A stretch of 64,000 nt of DNA from Deltaproteobacteria bacterium (GTDB taxonomy: Bacteria > Myxococcota_A > Polyangia > HGW-17), in NCBI GenBank assembly GCA_016937155.1, contig JAFGWM010000040.1, positions 1-64,000 of the forward strand, written 5' to 3'. A model generated the notes under the pieces. It was not told the origin of the DNA. It searched no databases and saw only the letters and a list, made by a program, of their open reading frames with translations. A program made the position numbers and the translations under genes. Each line of letters opens with the position of its first letter. Within the stretch, counting starts at the first letter, position 1. Below are positions 1 through 9,737 of this stretch, in pieces.

Positions 1-1
1 A

Positions 2-3000
2 CCGGGTTTGAAAATAAGTGGGGGAAGTGATCTTCCCGGGTTAAAAACTGGAGGGGAAAGTGATTTACCGGGTTTGAAAATAAGTGGAGGAAGTGACCTT
101 CCCGGGTTAAAACAGGAGACTGGAAACAACCTTCCGGGTTTGAAATCAGCAGATAATATTGATCTCCCCGGAGTAAAAACTTCACTTCCCGGAGTAAAGG
201 ATAATCTTCCCGGTAAGCAGGATGTTTTACCCGGGGTAAAAACTTCACTTCCCGGAGTAAAGGATAATCTCCCGGATAAGCAGGATGTTTTACCCGGAGT
301 GAGAACTTCACTTCCTGGAGTAAAGGATGAAAATTATCCTGAAAGTTTCGATTTTCAATCAAGAGAACTTGGTGGAATAAAGGATTCTTCAGGTGCAGAG
401 GCTGAAGATGTTTCATCATTCAGTCTGGAAATTTCCGATTCTTCTCTGCTTGATAAAAGTGGATCGTCATCAAATCTTCTGGCCAGTCTTGAAAATTCAG
501 TTGAAATATCTTCCGGAAAAACCAATCCGTTCTCTGAAGAGATAACAGTTCCACTAAACGAAGTGAAAGATGAAGATTCAAGAGATGGATCACTTGAACT
601 TGTTTCTGTGGATGTTCCGGAGTTTATAGAAAATAAAAAAAGTGAACAAATTGAAGTTATAGATGAGATTCCTTCAGGAAATTCAGGAAAAATCATTATT
701 GCCCTGGGAGGAATTTTAGCTGCATCCGTGATTTTCCTGATAACTGACTGGGTGTTTGGTTTTACTGGAATTTTTGGAGAATCAAAAAACACTCAAAAAT
801 CAGAAATATCAAAAAAAGTATCAAGAAAACCTGGAAAGATTGTTCATAAGAAAAGAAAAAACAAATTCTACTTTGAAATCTCAGGTAATGTGCTTATTGA
901 AAAATCGAAAAAATCTGGAATAGAAGGATGTGAAGCTGCTCTTTTGAATCTGCTTCATAATCATGATGTAACCAGAATATCAAGTTGTGCACCCTATATG
1001 GTTCAAAAAATAAATACAGTTTCAGATGAAAAAATAGCAAGACTTAATGTTTTAAAACTTCTTATTCTGGCAAGTGATTTTCCTTCGGAAGTAAAGGGGA
1101 AAATTTTTAAGGGAAAAATAACTGAACCACTAAAAAAATCAGAGAAAATCATAACTCAATTTCTTTCAAAAAACAGAAAAAGTTCTCTGTGGAACTTCTA
1201 TAAGGCGATGTTCTATTACGTATCAAGGGATACTAAAAAAATGAAAATAGCACTTAATCAGGCCAGAACTCAGGAAGCCGGAAGATACAGTGCTCTTGAA
1301 TATTATGCTGGATTACTTGGTGATAAGGATGCATGGAAATATGCATTAAAAATTAAGGGTTTTGAAAGAACTGCAAGGATTTTGCCTCAACTTTCAATCC
1401 TTTATGATGTTATAAATAATCCTGTTTTTATACCCTATGCAGGTGATAAATGGATCAGCGTAAAACCCATGAAAGAATTGATAAAAGACAATTCATCTCC
1501 AAGAGTTAAATCTCTTGAGCATCTGGTTCAGGCCTGGGATAACTGGATTAAAGGTGATCTTAAAAAATCTTTTAGCCATTGTTCCAGAGCAATAAAAAAA
1601 GATCCGGGGAATGAATTTTCCGGTGCAATATGCTCAATGATATGGGTATGGCATGGATATTTTGGAAAAATAACTTCCAATTTCAGTGGTAAGACTTCTA
1701 AGCTCGTGGAGCCTTACAGAATAATGGCATGGCTGGCAGATGGTAGAAAAGCTGCTGTAATGGCTGTTTGGGAAGAGTTTTCCAGTAAAAATCCTGCAAG
1801 TTCAAAACCATTAAAACTGTTCGTAAAAATGCTGACGTCTGAGCCATGGCAAAATACAGTTATTGATATTATAAAGGAAGATAATATAGAAGAAACATGT
1901 TCAGTGATGCTGCAATCAGCAATGAGAATTCCGTCTTCAGCAGTAATTTTGCTTAAAATTCTGGAAAAAAACTCCAGCCAAAAGAAGTGCTTTAAAGATC
2001 TTAAATTACTTCTTGAAGTTATTAAAAGCTATGTTTTTAAGGATGGAAAAAAACTTCAAAAATTATTGGAAAAATTGAATTTTTCTAATAAAGGAGCAAT
2101 GCTGCCTTATACTGCAATGGCTGGTCTTGCAGGAGTTGATTTGAAAGAAAAAATTCCTTCAATGCTTTATGATTCTTACGGGATCAGTTATGAAATTTCT
2201 AAAATAAGCACAATGGGCGACAGTAAAAAGGCAATATCCATCCTGGAGAAGGAAGAGAAAAATATAAAAGATCAAATCTTTTTTATAAGTGCAGCCAATA
2301 TATTTTTAGAATCCTCTTCCCCTGACAGACTTTTCAGGGCGAGACAATTTGCTGATAAAGCAGTTACCATAAATCCTTCAAGTGCCGACAATCAGTTTCT
2401 TATTGGAAGATTGCATATAGAGAGTGGTCAGTATGAAACTGGGGAGAAACTACTTGAAAAAGCAGCCAACGCAGGAATTCTTAAGGTTGATGATTTTATT
2501 AAATGGTCAAATCTGGAGGTCAGAGTAAAAAGATTTAAGAGTGCAGTGGATGCATTGGATTATGGATTAAAAAAATATCCTGAAAACACTGAACTGTTGT
2601 TTGCAAAAGCAAATTTATTTGTTGAACAGAACAATCCAAAAAAAGCTGTGGAAGTTCTCATGAAGATACCGGACGATTCTAAACAGAAAGGAATGAAGTA
2701 TATACTTTTAGGAAACAGTTACCTGAAATTGAGGAGAAAAAAAGAAGCTCAAAAAGCATTTGGTGTAGCAATTAAAGCATCCCCTGAAAGTGCAGATCTT
2801 CATTTTAAATATGCAAAAATACTTTTGAGTGAAAATCTGGTATCGAAAGCAATAAAGCATTTTGAGACTGCTATTTCTTTGGTATCAAAAAACAAGGTGA
2901 AGGTTTCTTGGCTTTATGAAGCACATCGTCTTGCCGGTGGTGCATATAAAGAAAGAGGAAACCGTAGAAAAGCAATTCACCATATAAGAAAATATTCAGA

Positions 3001-3067
3001 CCTTGTGGGGGATGGTCCGCTGAAACTGGAAGCTATGAGACTTCTACGAAATCTTGGCGCAGAATAA
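2..3067 (+). CDS. TPR membrane protein with LPGLK linker (5' truncated)
   Basis: The reading frame is open to the left edge; the first codons read P-G and join the repeat series, so the TTG at 8 is an internal Leu codon and the true start lies outside. Visible order: 13-14 copies of LPGLK/LPGVK-type motifs (in-window residues 1-110), a Ser/Glu-rich acidic linker, one membrane segment (about 228-250), a Lys-rich stretch, then a long alpha-helical region ending in TPR units (about 780-1010, for example around SADNQFLIGRLHIESGQYE). The probable topology is a cytoplasmic N-terminus and a periplasmic TPR part. Myxobacterial proteins with an N-terminal zinc ribbon, a Pro-rich linker and C-terminal TPRs look similar, but no zinc ribbon is visible here. 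It leads the plus-strand cluster with ksgA 19 bases downstream. The function is unknown; a protein-protein scaffold is inferred. Confidence 0.85.
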   Translation, partial: PGLKISGGSDLPGLKTGGESDLPGLKISGGSDLPGLKQETGNNLPGLKSADNIDLPGVKTSLPGVKDNLPGKQDVLPGVKTSLPGVKDNLPDKQDVLPGVRTSLPGVKDENYPESFDFQSRELGGIKDSSGAEAEDVSSFSLEISDSSLLDKSGSSSNLLASLENSVEISSGKTNPFSEEITVPLNEVKDEDSRDGSLELVSVDVPEFIENKKSEQIEVIDEIPSGNSGKIIIALGGILAASVIFLITDWVFGFTGIFGESKNTQKSEISKKVSRKPGKIVHKKRKNKFYFEISGNVLIEKSKKSGIEGCEAALLNLLHNHDVTRISSCAPYMVQKINTVSDEKIARLNVLKLLILASDFPSEVKGKIFKGKITEPLKKSEKIITQFLSKNRKSSLWNFYKAMFYYVSRDTKKMKIALNQARTQEAGRYSALEYYAGLLGDKDAWKYALKIKGFERTARILPQLSILYDVINNPVFIPYAGDKWISVKPMKELIKDNSSPRVKSLEHLVQAWDNWIKGDLKKSFSHCSRAIKKDPGNEFSGAICSMIWVWHGYFGKITSNFSGKTSKLVEPYRIMAWLADGRKAAVMAVWEEFSSKNPASSKPLKLFVKMLTSEPWQNTVIDIIKEDNIEETCSVMLQSAMRIPSSAVILLKILEKNSSQKKCFKDLKLLLEVIKSYVFKDGKKLQKLLEKLNFSNKGAMLPYTAMAGLAGVDLKEKIPSMLYDSYGISYEISKISTMGDSKKAISILEKEEKNIKDQIFFISAANIFLESSSPDRLFRARQFADKAVTINPSSADNQFLIGRLHIESGQYETGEKLLEKAANAGILKVDDFIKWSNLEVRVKRFKSAVDALDYGLKKYPENTELLFAKANLFVEQNNPKKAVEVLMKIPDDSKQKGMKYILLGNSYLKLRRKKEAQKAFGVAIKASPESADLHFKYAKILLSENLVSKAIKHFETAISLVSKNKVKVSWLYEAHRLAGGAYKERGNRRKAIHHIRKYSDLVGDGPLKLEAMRLLRNLGAE
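178..321 (+). repeat. 63-bp in-frame tandem repeat
   Basis: The word ttcacttccc(t)gg recurs at 181, 244 and 307, an exact 63-bp period, which encodes a 21-residue unit carrying three LPG motifs (LPGVK, LPGKQ or LPDKQ, LPGVK). A shorter, less regular series of LPGLK units fills bases 1-175. The repeats are coding and in frame. Confidence 0.85.
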
Positions 3068-3086
3068 AAAATGGTAAAAGGGCTTT

Positions 3087-3884
3087 ATGGATAATTTCAG
3101 AGCTGATAAAAGTTGGGGACAAAACTATCTAATCAACCGCGGGGTAATAAAAAAAATAATAGATTCCCTTGAGTTAAAACAATCAGATACCGTTATTGAA
3201 ATTGGTGCCGGTAAAGGAGCCCTTACATCTCCTCTTGTTGAAACCGGGGCAAGTATTATTGCTATAGAACCACATGAGCAAAGCAGGGAATATCTTAGGG
3301 AAAAATTTTCTGAAAATAAAAATCTGAAAATTATTGATGCGGATGCCACCATATTTGATTTCAGAACCATTAATTCTCCCTGTGTTAAAATTGTAGGGAA
3401 TCTCCCTTATAATGTAAGTTCCAGAATACTCAAACGTCTCTTTGTAACAGCAATACATTCTCCGTTGTGGGTACTCATGTTTCAGAAAGAAATGGCTTAC
3501 AGAATTGCAGCCATACCTGGAAATTCTGAATACGGGTCCCTTAGTGTGATGACGGAATTTTTTACAGAAAGAAAAATTCTTTTCAATGTAAAGGCAGGTT
3601 CATTCTCTCCGCCTCCAAAAATTGAAAGTTCTGTGATGTCCTTTATTCCAAACTCAAAATACAGAATTTCGGATATTGATGGTTTTGAGGTGGTGCTAAA
3701 AAAGATATTTTCCCAGAGAAGAAAAAAAATGGAGACTATATTAAAAAAAATATTTCCCGAAGTTTACAGGGATGAAGTATTATCAGAGACAGGATTTTCC
3801 TTTTCCAGAAGACCGCAGGAGTTTCTTCCTGATGAATTTTTTATTTTAATTTCCGCGATTTTGAAATATACCGGTAGTGATTGA
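3087..3884 (+). CDS. rsmA: 16S rRNA dimethyladenosine transferase
   Basis: This is KsgA/RsmA, which dimethylates two adjacent adenosines in the 3' terminal helix of 16S rRNA during small-subunit assembly, using S-adenosylmethionine. The 265 residues match the family length. Seen: the N-terminal KSWGQNYL motif (family KxxGQNFL), the SAM-binding loop IEIGAGKGALT (about 39-49), the acidic IEPHE end of strand 2, and the catalytic NLPYNVSS motif (about 106-113). The C-terminal helical domain ends with SRRPQEFLPDEF. The ATG start has a weak purine-rich stretch (aaaaggg) upstream. It sits between two TPR membrane proteins in what looks like one transcription unit. Confidence 0.97.
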   Translation: MDNFRADKSWGQNYLINRGVIKKIIDSLELKQSDTVIEIGAGKGALTSPLVETGASIIAIEPHEQSREYLREKFSENKNLKIIDADATIFDFRTINSPCVKIVGNLPYNVSSRILKRLFVTAIHSPLWVLMFQKEMAYRIAAIPGNSEYGSLSVMTEFFTERKILFNVKAGSFSPPPKIESSVMSFIPNSKYRISDIDGFEVVLKKIFSQRRKKMETILKKIFPEVYRDEVLSETGFSFSRRPQEFLPDEFFILISAILKYTGSD

Positions 3885-3922
3885 TTTAAAGACAGCATAC
3901 CGGGAGTTAAGGAGTCCTGACA

Positions 3923-6604
3923 GTGTCAAATAATCTTATTCTTATTTTAGATACTCAAAACAGATGCAAGACTCTGATGGAGTCTCTTATTTCCCTTAAC
4001 ACCAGTTGTGAGGTGATAAACAGCAGTGTTGGACTTGCGCAAAAATTAAATTCAGATGGTTCCTATGCTGCAGTAGCTAATATTCATCATAATGATGAAT
4101 TTGAACTTTTAGAACATTTGTCTAAAATATCTCTTACTTATCCCGAGATTCCGCTTTTTATTCTCGTTCCTGAACCAATAGAGAACAATCTTAAATGGGG
4201 TCCTAAAGTATTTATCCTTGTGAAGCCAGTCAGTGCATATTCTATTCTGAGAAGACTTAGCTTTTTTAATGAAGACAGTTTCCCTTATGAAGGTAGAGTT
4301 AAGGGACCCATGCTGTTATCATTGCTTGATCATTGTCTGTTTGAGCAAAAGAGCTACAAAATTACCATAAATTACAAGGGTATTCATAAAGCTGAATTTA
4401 TTATTAGAGAAGGAAAATGGGTATCTCTTTACCTTGATGACAGTTTGAAAAACAATAAACTTTTATTGCCATTTTTTCTGGATGAGGTGCAATACCGTAT
4501 TAAGAAAACAGATAATGCTGAAATGGGTGAATTTGAAATAGACCATGGAGAATATGAAAAATTTCGTAAGGATTTTCATTCATGGATCTCATTGGTTGAA
4601 CAGATGCCTCTTGCCAGTGATATTGTGGCAATTGATCATGAAAAACTGAGTAATCTCAGTGGCTCTATTCCACAGAAAGTTATTCCCCTGATTAAAGCTG
4701 CTGATGGTCTCAGGGATATGTTTACAATTTTTATTGAAAGTGAACAGACTCCATGGGATACAGCCCAGAATCTTGGATACCTGTATTTCTCAGACGTCCT
4801 CTTCGTATTGAATAATGATGAAAAAGGAGAAAAAAGAACTTACAGCAGTGAAAATTCCGACAGTAAAAAGTATCGTATAAGAAATGAGGTTTTTGAACGC
4901 TTTGGTGGATCAGGGATGGTTCCAAAACCCAGGCGGAGTAAAGAGCTCGCAAATTGGATTATGGATCCAATGGCTGCTGCCAGAAAACTTGAAGAAAAAC
5001 TTCGGGATGAAATAAAAAAACACAGGCAATTGAAACCTGATGCAAATGAATTCAGACCAAGACGAAAAACTCAACCGGGTCTTGGAGAACTTGTTAGTTC
5101 TCTCCAACAGACGGATGAAGACGATGAAGTTGAATTTTCTGTATCTTCCGATGTGGGCAGTGGAGAGTGGGGAAATATCAGCGGAGATAAAACTTCCTTC
5201 AATGAAATTATAGGATTTATGTCTCAGGAAGAAACAGAATCTTCTTCAGAACCAACTTCAGAACCCGATGTCTCTATTCCTAAAAAAATCAGGGAAAAAG
5301 GTGGTCATGAAAAAAGCGGTGCCTTTAAAATTTCGGATTTAGAGGAAAAAACCAGAATTACAACGCAGCCCCTTACATCCCTCTCGGATTCAGTTGAGAT
5401 TGATGAAGATATTTCGATGGAAATTCCTGCTGTGGTGTTTGATGATGAAGATGTTGAAATAGTAATGAAAGACGAACACCATCAGTCGATGAAAAGTGGG
5501 GTTATCGAATTTGGCCAGTCACCGGAATCGAAAGTTGAGAGTACTGAAATAATCCTGGAGAGGGATCCGGAGGGTGAGCTTACAGGTGTCGATACAGTTT
5601 CCCGTGATTCTGACGAAATAGTTGATCTTAATGAAATGAGAAAAAACCGTCATGTATCACCGGCCTCTTCTCTGGATGAATTAAAAGCCTTGAGGCAGCG
5701 AAGACGTACTGATGGCTACTACAATTCCAATAGTGTTCTTGAAGAAGATGATGACGATGAAGACATTGAAGAAGAACCCTCACAGGTTATAGAAGAGGAA
5801 AAATCTGAGAAATTTTCAGATGATACTAATGGAGAGTATTTGGTAGAGCCTCAGATTAATGATGATGTTTTTGCCGAACAGACCACAGAGGAAATTCCTG
5901 AACTGGATGATCCGGAATCTACTTTGCGTATTTCAAATGTATCAGGAAAACTGGAGACATTTAAGAAAGATTCATCAGACTTCAAAGGTAGCCCCAAAGG
6001 AAAAGTTATTACAGTTTTCCTTGTTGTGGGTATCATCACCGGTATATTGGTATGGTATAAATTTTTTAGAGAGAACAAAGAAGAAATGGATTACAGTGGA
6101 GCTTCCACCGTAAAAACAACTGAAAAAAATAGCAAAAACGGAATGAAAAAAGTTGTTGTTATGAAAAAGGTTTCTTCTCCAGTGATTGTTAAAAAGACTG
6201 TTATGAATACTCCCCCGGGTATGAAACCAGAAAAAATAACAGTTAAAAAAGCAGAGCCGGGTATTGAGATAGAAAAAGTTATTGCAGAATATAAAAAGAA
6301 TAAAAATCTGAAAGAACTTGAAAAATCTCTTGAAAAATGGCCTGACAGTTCAAAAATTCTTGAGATCCTCGGTGGCGTATACTACAAAAAGGGTAATCTC
6401 AAAAAAGCCGAACAATTTGCTGAAAAAGCTGTATTGAAAGATTCCTCCAATGCAGGAAGTTGGAAAATTATCGGTCTTATTCAGTATGAACTGGGAAACA
6501 GAAAAAAATATATGAATGCCTTCACCAAATATATTTCCTTACATCCAGATGATCCTGAAGCTCTTAAACTCGCAAAGCAGTTTGGAATAAAGGTAAAAAA
6601 ATAA
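3923..6604 (+). CDS. Receiver-like/TPR single-pass membrane protein
   Basis: A 893-residue protein with a GTG start preceded by aaggag at 3909-3914. The N-terminus (1-115) resembles a response-regulator receiver fold but lacks a clear phospho-acceptor context. Residues about 125-230 resemble a DUF4388/PATAN-type domain. A long acidic, low-complexity region (about 390-680) is followed by a membrane segment (about 693-713), a Lys/Val-rich linker and C-terminal TPRs (about 790-890). This layout (acidic region, one membrane pass, TPR) mirrors the truncated protein at the left edge, so the two may act together across the inner membrane. The stop lies one base before tsaD. Function unknown; domain assignments other than TPR and the membrane segment are tentative. 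Confidence 0.85.
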   Translation: MSNNLILILDTQNRCKTLMESLISLNTSCEVINSSVGLAQKLNSDGSYAAVANIHHNDEFELLEHLSKISLTYPEIPLFILVPEPIENNLKWGPKVFILVKPVSAYSILRRLSFFNEDSFPYEGRVKGPMLLSLLDHCLFEQKSYKITINYKGIHKAEFIIREGKWVSLYLDDSLKNNKLLLPFFLDEVQYRIKKTDNAEMGEFEIDHGEYEKFRKDFHSWISLVEQMPLASDIVAIDHEKLSNLSGSIPQKVIPLIKAADGLRDMFTIFIESEQTPWDTAQNLGYLYFSDVLFVLNNDEKGEKRTYSSENSDSKKYRIRNEVFERFGGSGMVPKPRRSKELANWIMDPMAAARKLEEKLRDEIKKHRQLKPDANEFRPRRKTQPGLGELVSSLQQTDEDDEVEFSVSSDVGSGEWGNISGDKTSFNEIIGFMSQEETESSSEPTSEPDVSIPKKIREKGGHEKSGAFKISDLEEKTRITTQPLTSLSDSVEIDEDISMEIPAVVFDDEDVEIVMKDEHHQSMKSGVIEFGQSPESKVESTEIILERDPEGELTGVDTVSRDSDEIVDLNEMRKNRHVSPASSLDELKALRQRRRTDGYYNSNSVLEEDDDDEDIEEEPSQVIEEEKSEKFSDDTNGEYLVEPQINDDVFAEQTTEEIPELDDPESTLRISNVSGKLETFKKDSSDFKGSPKGKVITVFLVVGIITGILVWYKFFRENKEEMDYSGASTVKTTEKNSKNGMKKVVVMKKVSSPVIVKKTVMNTPPGMKPEKITVKKAEPGIEIEKVIAEYKKNKNLKELEKSLEKWPDSSKILEILGGVYYKKGNLKKAEQFAEKAVLKDSSNAGSWKIIGLIQYELGNRKKYMNAFTKYISLHPDDPEALKLAKQFGIKVKK

Positions 6605-6605
6605 A

Positions 6606-7649
6606 ATGAGAGTGCTGGGAATAGAGTCATCCTGTGATGAGACTGCGGCAAGCGTGGTAGTTGACGGGAGGATTATTGAAAGTAATATTATCCTTTCTCA
6701 GGTTTTACTTCACAGAGAGTATGGTGGGGTGGTTCCTGAAATTGCATCCAGACAGCATATAAAGGCTATTATTCCTGTTATCGATCAGGCTCTGGAATGC
6801 TGTGGTGGAATAGACGCCATTGATGTAATTGCTGTAACCAATGGTCCAGGGCTTGTGGGATCACTTCTTGTTGGTGTTCAGGCAGCTAAAGCACTTTCAT
6901 TTGTTACTGGAAAAAAACTGGTTGCTGTAAATCATCTTGAAGCGCATCTTAGAGCACCTTTTTGTGGATTTCCTGATGCGCCACCTCCGGACGTGGTTTA
7001 TCCTCATATTTCACTTCTTGTAAGTGGAGGTCACACAATTCTCTTTCATGTTACAGAAGAAAAACGTTTTGTATTAGGTGCAACCAGAGATGATGCTGCC
7101 GGAGAAGCTTTTGATAAGGCAGCGAAAATGCTGGGTCTTGGTTATCCTGGAGGGAAAGTGATTGATGAACTGGCCGATAACGGAAATCCAACCAGATTTA
7201 TTTTACCCAGAGGCTTAAGAAAACGTGGCGAATATGATTTCAGTTTCAGTGGGCTTAAAACAGCACTGATGAATATGATTTCAAAAGAGGAAGAGATAGA
7301 TTCAGTTGCCCTTGGAGACATTTGTTCTTCTTTCAGGGAAAGTGTTGTAGACTCCCTTATAGAAAAAACAGAAAAAGCTATTTTGGAACACAAAGTTAAA
7401 GGACTAAGTATTGCTGGAGGCGTTGCTGCAAATTCTCTCTTAAGGAAAAGAGGTGCTGAACTTGCTGAAAAGCATGGTGTGAAATATTTTATCCCTCCAA
7501 AAATACTTTGCACTGATAATGCTGCTATGGTTGCAAGTGCAGGGTATGATCTTGCAGTCAGAAAACAATGGGCCCTACCTACACTAAATGCTTTTGCTTC
7601 TTCACAATGGACAAAAAGGGGTGAACTGACCGGTACTGGGGGTCGCTAA
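6606..7649 (+). CDS. tsaD: tRNA N6-adenosine threonylcarbamoyltransferase
   Basis: TsaD (Gcp/YgjD) transfers the threonylcarbamoyl group to A37 of tRNAs decoding ANN codons, working with TsaB/TsaE and the TsaC product. The 347 residues match the family. Seen: GIESSCDETAAS at the N-terminus, the metal-binding HLEAHLRAP (His pair about 111 and 115), LVSGGHT, DDAAGEAFDKAAKMLGLGYPGG, SFSGLKTA, GGVAANSLLR, and the metal Asp in CTDNAAMVA. It starts one base after the upstream stop, and its TAA overlaps the next ATG by one base, so translation is probably coupled. TsaB, TsaC and TsaE are not in the window. Confidence 0.98.
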   Translation: MRVLGIESSCDETAASVVVDGRIIESNIILSQVLLHREYGGVVPEIASRQHIKAIIPVIDQALECCGGIDAIDVIAVTNGPGLVGSLLVGVQAAKALSFVTGKKLVAVNHLEAHLRAPFCGFPDAPPPDVVYPHISLLVSGGHTILFHVTEEKRFVLGATRDDAAGEAFDKAAKMLGLGYPGGKVIDELADNGNPTRFILPRGLRKRGEYDFSFSGLKTALMNMISKEEEIDSVALGDICSSFRESVVDSLIEKTEKAILEHKVKGLSIAGGVAANSLLRKRGAELAEKHGVKYFIPPKILCTDNAAMVASAGYDLAVRKQWALPTLNAFASSQWTKRGELTGTGGR

Positions 7650-8665
7650 TGGGAAAAGCCCTTGTGGTAACCAGAATATCCCATGCCAGATATCTTACAG
7701 ACAAATCCAGAATGGAAGAGCTGGCTCCTCTCCAGAGAAGACATATGGCAATATGCCGTTATATTTCAGATTTACTCGATACAGAAATTGTTCATCAGGG
7801 TGTTTCTTCTGTTTGTATGATATCTGATGACGAGGCCTCCGGTGTTGAAATCGCCATAAAAATACTTTCTGCACACAGAAGATGGACAGGGGGTACAAAA
7901 CCTCCGGAAATATCTGTTGCAGTGTGTTCAGGAGATTTTAGTCTCAAAGAAGGATCTATTACCGGAAAAGCATATTATCTGGGAATGGAAATACTTAAAT
8001 CATCCGGTCCGTGGGAACTTGTTATTGATTCCCGGATTTCTCAGGTATGGAATTTCCGCGGAAACAGGCATATTCTCAATTTAAAAAGAGAAATTTCTTT
8101 GGAAGGAACAACTGAGAAGGTGTTTCTGATTGACTGGGATTCTCACAGTATTGAACCAAAAAAAAATGCGATATTAAGAGGATTTGGTCACGTAACAGTT
8201 TTGCTTATACCTCCTATTGCCGCGATTTTTATTCTCATACTTACTATGGGAATACCTGCCCGACACAAAGGTAATTCTTTTATATTATGGGGCCCCTTCG
8301 GTGGTTTTGATGATAATGAAAAAAACTGTTTCATTCCAAAAGAATTGAAAAAAAACAAAAATATTTTCTGTTTTGATAAATACACATACCGGTATCCTCC
8401 GGTAACTGGAAGTACTCAGGTAACCGGTAGAAGAAAGACTCTGGATGCAGGGTATCTTTATGAACTGGAAATATCTGATATTTCTTCAGGTAAAATACTT
8501 GGAGCCGAAAGTGGTAAATTATCCACAGGTAAATTTGAGGAGTTTATTGAAAAAGTAAAAATATTTGTAAATAAAAAACCAGAATTGAGTGATAAAGAAA
8601 AGAAGAGGATATGTGAAGGGCTGAATGAAGAGGTCTGTATCCCGGATTTAGAACGTGTGAATTGA
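7649..8665 (+). CDS. Membrane protein with degenerate cyclase-like domain
   Basis: A 338-residue protein whose start overlaps the tsaD stop by one base. Residues about 1-135 follow the pattern of a class III nucleotide cyclase domain: a strand KALVVTRIS, a helix, HQGVSSVCMISDDEAS where active enzymes have HGG..K..GD, then EISVAVCSGDF, GSITGKAYYLGMEIL and WELVIDSRIS, where cyclases have the IGIHTGE, G..VN.AARL and ILVS motifs. Both metal-binding aspartates are absent, so catalysis is unlikely. A single membrane segment follows (about 179-202), then a basic, probably periplasmic tail. The cyclase resemblance is my own pattern match and moderately sure. Role unknown, perhaps ligand sensing or dimerisation. 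Confidence 0.75.
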   Translation: MGKALVVTRISHARYLTDKSRMEELAPLQRRHMAICRYISDLLDTEIVHQGVSSVCMISDDEASGVEIAIKILSAHRRWTGGTKPPEISVAVCSGDFSLKEGSITGKAYYLGMEILKSSGPWELVIDSRISQVWNFRGNRHILNLKREISLEGTTEKVFLIDWDSHSIEPKKNAILRGFGHVTVLLIPPIAAIFILILTMGIPARHKGNSFILWGPFGGFDDNEKNCFIPKELKKNKNIFCFDKYTYRYPPVTGSTQVTGRRKTLDAGYLYELEISDISSGKILGAESGKLSTGKFEEFIEKVKIFVNKKPELSDKEKKRICEGLNEEVCIPDLERVN

Positions 8666-8666
8666 T

Positions 8667-9635
8667 ATGAATAAACTAAGTTTTTTAATTATCTGTCTCA
8701 GTACTATGCTGTCATGTACAGGGAAAAAGGATAAAAATAATAAATCCACCGGTGGGGTAAACCAGATAGTTGATTACTATTTTCCTGAGGAAGGTGTGAA
8801 GGGTGGAATTTTAAAGTTAATGATTGGCTATGGAAAAAATACCGAGGAAATTCCGGTTACTGTAAAAATATCCTCTCTAGGCATGGTCATGGTTTTTTCA
8901 AATTCTTTTCTTTCAGGAAGTGAAATCAGGTCAGGTTCCACCGGTATTTCATTTATAGATCTGAGCACCAGAAAGACTGATCTGTTCAGCCTTACAAAAC
9001 AACCTGATTTATACGGATCCGATGGACAATGGAAAATCATTAATTTCAATGGAAAATCCAGAAAAACAGAGACCGATTACATTCTGACAACCTGGGAAGT
9101 TCAGTTAAAGCGAAAATCCGAAGTGAAATTTTCTAAACTGGAAGTAAAAAATTTTCGAGAACAGATGCCTGGATATCTTGAAAAAATTATATGGAAACTG
9201 GTTTTTTCTCCATGGGGTGAAAATGTCCCCCCAACTCTTCATGAAAAATTTCTTCCCAGAGAATGGAAATGGATAACAGAAAATCCTGATGGTGTTTCCG
9301 AGATATCTGTCCGTTTGATTGATATGAAAGAAAAACTATTGATGAGAGAAGAAATATATCCTTTTATCTCTTCCTTCAAAAAAGTAAAACTGTCTCAGAT
9401 AGCAGAAGGTTATTCCAGGCATGCACAGTGGATGAAGGGCAGTGTAGTGTTAAAAAGCAGAAGAAAATCAGCTCTTGTTTTTGTTAATGGTAAACTTCAG
9501 GAATTTCTGGTGCCAGGATTGAAACTTTATTTCCCTGTAGATAAGGGGCCCTTAAAAATTTTTGTACAGCAAATCTGGGGTACCCAAAAACTGCTGGAAA
9601 GAACATTTATTTCACCTGTGCGATGGGAAATATAG
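8667..9635 (+). CDS. Putative lipoprotein, unknown function
   Basis: A 322-residue protein with an N-terminal signal sequence ending STMLSC, a plausible lipobox with Cys at about 17, followed by a Lys/Gly-rich tether. The rest is rich in beta strand and has no motif I recognise. It starts one base after the upstream stop, so it is probably co-expressed with tsaD and the cyclase-like membrane protein. The preceding protein has a periplasmic tail, so an envelope partnership is possible. Lipid attachment is inferred from the lipobox only. Confidence 0.75.
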   Translation: MNKLSFLIICLSTMLSCTGKKDKNNKSTGGVNQIVDYYFPEEGVKGGILKLMIGYGKNTEEIPVTVKISSLGMVMVFSNSFLSGSEIRSGSTGISFIDLSTRKTDLFSLTKQPDLYGSDGQWKIINFNGKSRKTETDYILTTWEVQLKRKSEVKFSKLEVKNFREQMPGYLEKIIWKLVFSPWGENVPPTLHEKFLPREWKWITENPDGVSEISVRLIDMKEKLLMREEIYPFISSFKKVKLSQIAEGYSRHAQWMKGSVVLKSRRKSALVFVNGKLQEFLVPGLKLYFPVDKGPLKIFVQQIWGTQKLLERTFISPVRWEI

Positions 9636-9737
9636 TTTACTTTGAGAAGACAAACCTCAATATTTGTAGTATAAGTTTTCCACAACAAAAAAAGTATTGT
9701 TTCATTGGATCTGTATCTATGAACATATGGAGAATGG

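Noticed and set aside
1-330. Repeat array considered as a CRISPR
   Set aside because: The repeats are in-frame, unequal, without uniform unique spacers, and belong to a coding sequence.
355-792. Open frame on the minus strand within the TPR gene
   Set aside because: It lies antisense to a clear protein with domains and has no family features; a shadow of codon bias.
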